DNA of 64,000 nt from Streptomyces sp. HB132. Its GTDB lineage: Bacteria > Actinomycetota > Actinomycetes > Streptomycetales > Streptomycetaceae. Numbering within the stretch: the first letter of the stretch is position 1; each line of letters starts with the position of its first letter. Below are positions 59,146 to 64,000 of this stretch, piece after piece. Made by a program: the position numbers and the translations under genes. The notes beneath the pieces were generated by a model, which saw only the letters and a list, made by a program, of their open reading frames with translations, searched no databases and was not told where the DNA came from. The stretch spans positions 558,001 through 622,000 of the forward strand of contig NZ_JAFBGA010000002.1 of NCBI RefSeq assembly GCF_016909575.1, read 5' to 3'.

Positions 59146-60426
59146 GTGCCGGCCGTGTCCCCCGCATCACCCCTGCCCGCCGTCCCTGCGCCCGCGCCCG
59201 CCGTGAGTGTCGTGGGGATCGGTGCCGACGGCTGGGCGGGCCTGCCGGAGACCGCGCGCGCGGTGCTCCTGGACGCCGAGCTCCTGATCGGTGGTGAGCG
59301 CCAGCTGGGGCTGCTCCCGCCGGAGTGCGGGGGCCGGCGTGTGTCCTGGCCCTCACCTCTGCGGCCCGCCGTACGCGGTCTGCTCGCCGATCACGCGAGG
59401 AGCAGGACCGCTGTGCTGGCCAGCGGCGACCCCATGTTCTACGGCATCGGCCGGGCGCTCACCGAGGAGTTGGGTCCCGGCGCGCTCCGCGTGCTGCCGC
59501 ACCCGTCCTCGGTGTCGTACGCCTGCGCCCGGCTCGGCTGGCCGGTGGAGGACACCGCGACCGTCACCCTCGTCGGCCGTCCCACGGCCCGGCTGGCCGG
59601 AGCGCTGCACCACGGGCGTCGGCTGCTGGTGCTGTCCGCGGACGCCACCACACCCGCCGCGGTGGCCGCCCTGCTGCGGGACCACGGCTTCGGACCCAGC
59701 CGGATGCGGGTGCTCGAACAGCTCGGCGGCACGGACGAGGACTGCCTTGACGGCACCGCCGACGCCTGGGCGCATCAGCCCGGGGACCCGCTCAACATCA
59801 TCGCGGTGGACTGCCGGAGCACCCCGGACGCCTTGCGCCTGGGTGCCGTACCCGGGCTGCCCGACGCGGCGTACGAACACGACGGCCAGCTCACCAAGCG
59901 CCATGTCCGGGCGGCCACGCTCGGGGTACTCGCGCCCGCCCCGGGCGAACTCCTGTGGGACGTCGGCGGCGGTTCCGGTTCGATCGCGGCGGAGTGGATG
60001 CGGACCCACCCGTCCTGCCGCGCCGTCAGCGTGGAACGCGATCCCGAACGGGCACGCCGCATCGCCCGCAACGCGGACCGGCTCGGAGTTCCCGGGCTGC
60101 GTGTGGTGACCGGCCGCGCACCGGACGTCCTGGCCGGACTGCCCGTGCCGGACGCCGTGTTCATCGGCGGAGGGCTCACCGCGCCGGGGCTGCTCGACAC
60201 CTGCTGGGAGGCGCTGCCACCGGGCGGCCGGCTGGTCGCCAACACGGTGACGCTGGAGTCGGAGGCGCTGCTCACCGATTGGTACAAGCGGCTCGGCGGT
60301 GACCTGGTCCGTCTCGCGGTGGCCCACGCCGTGCCCGTCGGCGGGTTCACCGGCTGGCGGCAGGCCATGCCGGTCACCCAGTGGTCCGTTCAGAAAACCT
60401 CGCACGCTCCAGGAGACGACAGATGA
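59146..60426 (+). CDS. cobL: Precorrin-6Y C5,15-methyltransferase (CbiE-CbiT fusion)
   Basis: Cobalamin corrin ring: two methylations and decarboxylation of precorrin-6Y. It has 426 residues. An N-terminal CbiE-type tetrapyrrole methylase (about 20-215: VVGIGADGWAGLPE, LASGDPMFYGIG) is fused to a C-terminal CbiT-like SAM methyltransferase (about 230-420: LLWDVGGGSGSIAAEW, VFIGGGL). Start is either GTG 59146 or the next GTG at 59155; neither has a good ribosome site. It is followed by cobM with an ATGA overlap. Confidence 0.94.
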   Translation: MPAVSPASPLPAVPAPAPAVSVVGIGADGWAGLPETARAVLLDAELLIGGERQLGLLPPECGGRRVSWPSPLRPAVRGLLADHARSRTAVLASGDPMFYGIGRALTEELGPGALRVLPHPSSVSYACARLGWPVEDTATVTLVGRPTARLAGALHHGRRLLVLSADATTPAAVAALLRDHGFGPSRMRVLEQLGGTDEDCLDGTADAWAHQPGDPLNIIAVDCRSTPDALRLGAVPGLPDAAYEHDGQLTKRHVRAATLGVLAPAPGELLWDVGGGSGSIAAEWMRTHPSCRAVSVERDPERARRIARNADRLGVPGLRVVTGRAPDVLAGLPVPDAVFIGGGLTAPGLLDTCWEALPPGGRLVANTVTLESEALLTDWYKRLGGDLVRLAVAHAVPVGGFTGWRQAMPVTQWSVQKTSHAPGDDR

Positions 60427-61172
60427 CCGTGTACTTCATCGGCGCGGGCCCCGGTGCCGCCGACCTGATCACGGTGCGCGGCGCCCGTGTGCTCGCCGCC
60501 AGTCCCGTATGCCTCTACGCGGGCAGCCTGGTACCGCGTGAACTGCTCGCCGAATGCCCGCCGGACGCCCGTCTCGTGGACACGGCACTGCTGGACATCG
60601 ACCAGATCACCGCCGAGCTGCTGCGGGCCCACGGGGAGGGCCACGACGTGGCCCGGCTGCACTCGGGCGACCCGTCGGTCTTCAGCGCCGTGAACGAGCA
60701 GATGAGGCGGCTCGACGAGGCGGGGGTGCCCTACGAAGTGGTGCCCGGGGTACCCGCGTTCGCCGCGGCCGCCGCGGCGCTCAAGCGGGAGCTGACGGTG
60801 CCCACGGTCGGCCAGACCGTGATCCTCACCCGGATCGCCCAGCGGGCCACCGCGATGCCCGAGGGCGAGGACCTCGCCACGCTGGGCCGCAGTGGCGCCC
60901 TGATCGTGCTGCACCTCGCCGCGCGGTACGTCGACCGGGTGGTCGACGAGCTGCTGCCGCACTACGGGGCCGACTGCCCCTCCGCCGTGGTCGCCATGGC
61001 CTCGCGCCCGGACGAGATCATCCTGCGCGGCACCCTGGATTCCATCGCCGAGCAGGTGAAGGCCGCTGGGGTGATCCGAACAGCGGTGATCATGGTCGGC
61101 CGGACCCTGGGTGCGGAGCAGTTCCGCGACAGCCACCTGTACTCCCCGGAGCGGGACCGCCACACCTGCTGA
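60423..61172 (+). CDS. cobM: Precorrin-4 C11-methyltransferase
   Basis: 249 residues from ATG 60423 (overlapping cobL stop). Tetrapyrrole methylase family: VYFIGAGPGAADLITVRG, the SAM-binding LHSGDPSVF, VVPGVPAFAAAAAALKREL and VGQTVILTRIAQRAT. Acts on precorrin-4 to precorrin-5 in cobalamin synthesis. It is the second gene of the operon and converges on cbiD. Confidence 0.96.
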   Translation: MTVYFIGAGPGAADLITVRGARVLAASPVCLYAGSLVPRELLAECPPDARLVDTALLDIDQITAELLRAHGEGHDVARLHSGDPSVFSAVNEQMRRLDEAGVPYEVVPGVPAFAAAAAALKRELTVPTVGQTVILTRIAQRATAMPEGEDLATLGRSGALIVLHLAARYVDRVVDELLPHYGADCPSAVVAMASRPDEIILRGTLDSIAEQVKAAGVIRTAVIMVGRTLGAEQFRDSHLYSPERDRHTC

Positions 61173-61179
61173 CGGGCGG

Positions 61180-61206
61180 GGGCGGGACGGGCGTGCCGTC
61201 CCGCCC
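61180..61206. terminator. Hairpin between cobM and cbiD
   Basis: Arms 61180-61190 and 61196-61206 form an 11-bp stem with a 5-base loop between convergent genes. Confidence 0.8.
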
Positions 61207-61211
61207 TCCGT

Positions 61212-62330
61212 TCAGCGCGCCTCGCTGCGTCCCACGACGGCGCCCGCCCGGTCGATGCAGATGACGTCCACCGCGACCGGAGCTTCCCGGAGCACCGACA
61301 GGGCCTGGTCCCGGGCCGCGACCGCCACGAGGTCGCCCAGTGGCACGCCCGCCGCCATGCACGACTGCAGTGCCGCGAGGCCGGTGTTGGCGACCTCGAT
61401 CTCAGCCGCCAGTGCCTCGCTCGCGCCGCCCTGACGTGCCAGTCGAGCCAGGAACGGCTTGTCGACCTGGGAGCGGCCCGAGTGCAGGTCCAGATGACCG
61501 GCCGCCAGCTTGGACAGCTTGGCGAAACCGCCGCAGATGGTCAGCCGCTCCACCGGATGCCGGCGTACGTACTTCAGTACCGCTCCCGCGAAGTCCCCCA
61601 TGTCCAGCAGGGCGATCTCCGGCAGCCCGTACTCGGCCACCACCGTCTTCTCCGAGGTCGAGCCGGTGCACCCCGCGACATGCCGGTGCCCGGCTGCCCG
61701 GGCCACGTCCACCCCGCGGCGGATCGAGTCGATCCAGGCCGAGCAGGAGTAGGGCACCACGATGCCGGTGGTGCCCAGGATCGAGATTCCGCCCAGGATG
61801 CCCAGGCGAATGTTCCACGTGAAACGTGCGATCTCCTCGCCGTCGTCCACCGAGACCGTGATCTCGACGTCGCCGGTGCCACCGTGTTCCGCCGCCACCC
61901 GGGCGATGTGGTCCCGCATCATCTGACGGGGGACGGGGTTGATCGCGGGCTCCCCGACCTCCAGCGGCAGCCCGGGAAGCGTCACCGTTCCCACGCCGGA
62001 CCCCGCTCGGAACACCACTCCGGACCCTGCCGGCAGCAGCCGTACGGTGGACCGCACCAGGGCGCCGTGGGTGACGTCGGGATCGTCGCCCGCGTCCTTG
62101 ACCACGCCTGCCGTGGCCTGCCCCTCGCCGAGCTCTTCCACCGCGAGGGCGAATGCGGGGGTCTGGCCCTTGGGCAGGGTGATGGTCACCGGGTCGGGGA
62201 ACTCGCCGGTCAGCAGCGCGGTGTACGCGGCCGTGGTCGCCGCCGTCGCACAGGCCCCGGTCGTCCATCCCGGCCGCAGACCGGTGTGCTTGAGTTGGGC
62301 GGCGCGCCCGCCCTGCGCCTCACTGCTCAT
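61212..62330 (-). CDS. cbiD: Cobalt-precorrin-5B C1-methyltransferase
   Basis: 372 residues from ATG 62330. CbiD signature near the N-terminus: RPGWTTGACATAATTAAYTA, plus LGTTGIVVPYSCSAWIDSI and CGGFAKLSKLAAGHLDLHS. Its presence, rather than CobF, is unusual beside the CobK/CobL route but common in actinobacteria. The gene is divergent from cobK with only 15 bases between the starts, so its promoter must overlap cobK's coding sequence. Confidence 0.95.
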   Translation of the reverse strand: MSSEAQGGRAAQLKHTGLRPGWTTGACATAATTAAYTALLTGEFPDPVTITLPKGQTPAFALAVEELGEGQATAGVVKDAGDDPDVTHGALVRSTVRLLPAGSGVVFRAGSGVGTVTLPGLPLEVGEPAINPVPRQMMRDHIARVAAEHGGTGDVEITVSVDDGEEIARFTWNIRLGILGGISILGTTGIVVPYSCSAWIDSIRRGVDVARAAGHRHVAGCTGSTSEKTVVAEYGLPEIALLDMGDFAGAVLKYVRRHPVERLTICGGFAKLSKLAAGHLDLHSGRSQVDKPFLARLARQGGASEALAAEIEVANTGLAALQSCMAAGVPLGDLVAVAARDQALSVLREAPVAVDVICIDRAGAVVGRSEAR

Positions 62331-62345
62331 GGATGGACCGATCGG

Positions 62346-63095
62346 ATGCCCCTGCACGTACTCGTCCTCGGCGGCACGACGGAGGCCCGTCGAACGGCGG
62401 AGTCCCTGGTGGCCGCGGGCGGGTTCCGGGTGACCAGCTCGCTCGCCGGCCGCGTCGCCCGGCCGAAGCTGCCGCCCGGCGAGGTGCGTGTCGGAGGCTT
62501 CGGCGGAGCCGAGGGCATGGCCGGGTGGCTCCGCGCACACCATGTGGATGCGGTCATCGACGCCACCCATCCCTTCGCCGGAACGATCAGTTTCAACGCG
62601 GCCTCGGCCGCCGCCGCTGTCCATGTTCCCCTGCTGGCCCTCCGACGGCCCGGCTGGGTGCCCGTCGAGGGCGACCGGTGGCACCTCACCGACTCCCTCG
62701 ACGGTGCGGCGGAGCTGCTGCCCGGGCTGGGGTCGCGCGTCTTCCTCACCACCGGGCGCATGGGCCTGGCGGCGTTCGCCGCACTGGACGCGCTGTGGTT
62801 CCTGATGCGCTCGGTGGACGCCCCCGAGGCTCCGCATCCGGCGCGGATGGAGGTCCTGCTGGACCGGGGGCCGTTCTCCCTGGAGGGCGAGCGGGAGCTG
62901 ATCCGGATCCATCGCATCGATGTCCTCGTCACGAAGGACAGCGGCGGTGACGCGACCGCCCCCAAGCTCACGGCCGCCCGCGAGGCGGGGATCCCCGTGG
63001 TCGTGGTCGGACGTCCTCCGGTCCCGCCGGGCGTTCCGGTGGCGGGGACTCCGCAGGAGGCGCTCGCCCTGCTGCGGAACCTCACGAGCGCGTGA
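62346..63095 (+). CDS. cobK: Precorrin-6A reductase
   Basis: 249 residues from ATG 62346. NAD(P)H-dependent: LVLGGTTEARRTAESLVAAGG, VIDATHPFAGTISFNA, and the C-terminal VLVTKDSGGDAT and TAAREAGIPVVVVGRPP. It reduces precorrin-6A to the substrate of CobL. It is the only rightward gene after the 15-base divergent gap with cbiD. Confidence 0.95.
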   Translation: MPLHVLVLGGTTEARRTAESLVAAGGFRVTSSLAGRVARPKLPPGEVRVGGFGGAEGMAGWLRAHHVDAVIDATHPFAGTISFNAASAAAAVHVPLLALRRPGWVPVEGDRWHLTDSLDGAAELLPGLGSRVFLTTGRMGLAAFAALDALWFLMRSVDAPEAPHPARMEVLLDRGPFSLEGERELIRIHRIDVLVTKDSGGDATAPKLTAAREAGIPVVVVGRPPVPPGVPVAGTPQEALALLRNLTSA

Positions 63096-63113
63096 GCGCT
63101 GAGACCTCGTGAC

Positions 63114-63129
63114 CCGACGTGCCCGTCGG
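63114..63129. terminator. Weak hairpin between cobK and the DinB-like gene
   Basis: CCGACG and CGTCGG form a 6-bp stem around TGCC. Confidence 0.4.
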
Positions 63130-63142
63130 CCTGCCGCCCCGC

Positions 63143-63658
63143 TCAGACTCCCGTACGGCCGTCGACGCGTTCCCGAAGGAGGTCGGCGTGGCCGCAGTGG
63201 CGGGCGTACTCGCCGATCATGTGCGTGTAGATCCAGCGCAGGGTGACCTGGCCGCCACCGCCGAACGGCACGGTGGCGTCGAGCGCGCGGGCCGCGCAGT
63301 GCGCCCTGGCCCGGCCGATCTCCGACTGCCACACGGCACGCGCCTGCGCGTACGTCGCGTCCTCGGCCAGGTTGAACCCGCCGTCCCTGCCCTCCGGGTC
63401 GGCCCCGGCGTCGTGGATCGGTGGGGCATCCTCCTGGGCGAGGACACGGCGGAACCAGTTCCGCTCCACCTCGGCCGCGTGCTGGACGAGCCCCAGCAGC
63501 GTGAGCTGCGACGGGGCGGCGGACGGCTCGCGGAGCTGGTCCTCCGTCAGGCCGTCGCACTTCTGGGCGAGCGTGACGCGGTAGAAGTCGAGCCAGCTCT
63601 CCAGGGAGGTCCGCTCGTCGGCGTTCAGGGGAGGCATATGGCGTACCGGATCACTCAT
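63143..63658 (-). CDS. DinB-like (DUF664) family protein
   Basis: 171 residues from ATG 63658; the alternative start at 63688 would add ten residues with no ribosome site. A four-helix DinB bundle: ESWLDFYRVTLAQKCDGLT, the metal-ligand His in LVQHAAEVERNWFRRVL, and His residues in THMIGEYARHCGHADLLRE. In this family it is a putative thiol S-transferase. It separates cobK from cobJ and has no evident cobalamin role. It converges on cobK. Confidence 0.87.
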   Translation of the reverse strand: MSDPVRHMPPLNADERTSLESWLDFYRVTLAQKCDGLTEDQLREPSAAPSQLTLLGLVQHAAEVERNWFRRVLAQEDAPPIHDAGADPEGRDGGFNLAEDATYAQARAVWQSEIGRARAHCAARALDATVPFGGGGQVTLRWIYTHMIGEYARHCGHADLLRERVDGRTGV

Positions 63659-63738
63659 GATCGCCATAGTGGCAGGAGGGTCCGACAACGGGCCGGGTCG
63701 TCACCCGGCACCGGCCCGTCGCCGGAACGGCTTCCTGG

Positions 63739-64000
63739 TCAGTCCTCCGGGTAGCGGCGTGGCGTCCAGACGATCTGACGGCCGCCACCCCGGTGCACCC
63801 ACCGGGTCTGCGAGGAGCCGACGATGAGGATCGTCCGCATGTCGACCTCGGCCGGGTCCAGGTCACCCAGCCGAACCGTGCGCACGCTCTCCGCGGGACC
63901 TCCGACGTCACGGCCGAGCACCACGGGCGTGTCCGGGGAGCGGTGCTCCAGCAGCAGGTCGCGGGCCTTGCCGACCTGCCATGTCCGACTGCGTGAGCCC
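63739..64000 (-). CDS. cobJ: Precorrin-3B C17-methyltransferase, C-terminal part (partial)
   Basis: The stop is at 63739 and the frame runs past the right edge, so only the last about 86 residues are seen. They carry SRSRTWQVGKARDLLLEHR, PDTPVVLGRDVGGP, VDMRTILIVGSSQTRWVH and WTPRRYPED, typical of the end of CobJ or CobIJ. It belongs to the corrin ring contraction step and extends the cobalamin group to the right. Whether cobI is fused cannot be seen. Confidence 0.85.
   Translation of the reverse strand, partial: GSRSRTWQVGKARDLLLEHRSPDTPVVLGRDVGGPAESVRTVRLGDLDPAEVDMRTILIVGSSQTRWVHRGGGRQIVWTPRRYPED

Noticed and set aside
61212..63560. A 782-codon frame that would extend CbiD upstream
   Set aside because: The extension lies over cobK and the DinB-like gene on the other strand; CbiD begins properly at 62330.

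Overview
The window is high-GC actinobacterial DNA and almost certainly comes from the core chromosome of a Streptomyces species. The supporting signs are strong G/C preference at codon third positions, many GTG starts, several apparently leaderless genes, a Streptomyces subtilisin inhibitor, a sigN/sigF-like pair and many SpoIIE/RsbW-type regulators. The gene order sigN-sigF-Dabb-tadA-upp resembles, from memory, a stretch of the S. coelicolor chromosome. No complete prophage, insertion sequence, CRISPR array or biosynthetic cluster is visible.

Layout. 1-4 kb: a leftward copper operon (small membrane protein, YcnI, Sco1, PCu(A)C, CopC-CopD) running off the left edge. 4-13 kb: two RsbW-like ATPases, a GAF-SpoIIE phosphatase, aminopeptidase P, a decayed primase-polymerase-like protein, a SEC-C protein and a glycerophosphodiesterase. 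12.6-17.7 kb: HtrA protease, tRNA-Ser(UGA), a low-GC patch with an orphan lipoprotein, an intact-looking Prim-Pol protein and a small secreted protein. 18-26 kb: a SigE-family sigma factor, an acyl-CoA ligase behind a palindromic operator, a 1372-residue PAS/kinase-like/receiver protein, a subtilisin inhibitor, tRNA-Ser(GCU) and tRNA-Arg(ACG). 26-31 kb: an ECF41 sigma factor with its oxidoreductase, a DUF2797 protein and an amidohydrolase. 30.8-36.7 kb: a response regulator, histidine kinase, GT2-GtrA protein and GT39 protein in one tightly packed operon. 37-45 kb: a DHA2 exporter with a TetR regulator, a dehydrogenase, a flavin/F420 oxidoreductase, a YceI protein and a MarR-DHA2 pair whose exporter carries extra beta-sandwich domains. 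45-51 kb: sigN-like and sigF-like sigma factors, small proteins and a second TetR-DHA2 pair. 51-59 kb: tRNA-Ser(CGA), tadA with its partner gene, upp, LytR_C, ParB-like and M28 peptidase genes, a DNA glycosylase, and an ECF42 sigma factor with a YciI protein. 59-64 kb: cobalamin genes cobL, cobM, cbiD, cobK and the end of cobJ, interrupted by a DinB-like gene.

The main theme is regulation. Five sigma factors of four classes, two anti-sigma-type ATPases, a PP2C phosphatase, a canonical two-component system and a kinase-like protein that has lost its catalytic residues lie within 64 kb. All three drug-exporter genes are adjacent to their likely repressor gene, and inverted repeats can be seen near each one.

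Functions are assigned from protein motifs read by eye. Starts were chosen by ribosome binding site, overlap or signal peptide, and uncertain starts are stated as such.
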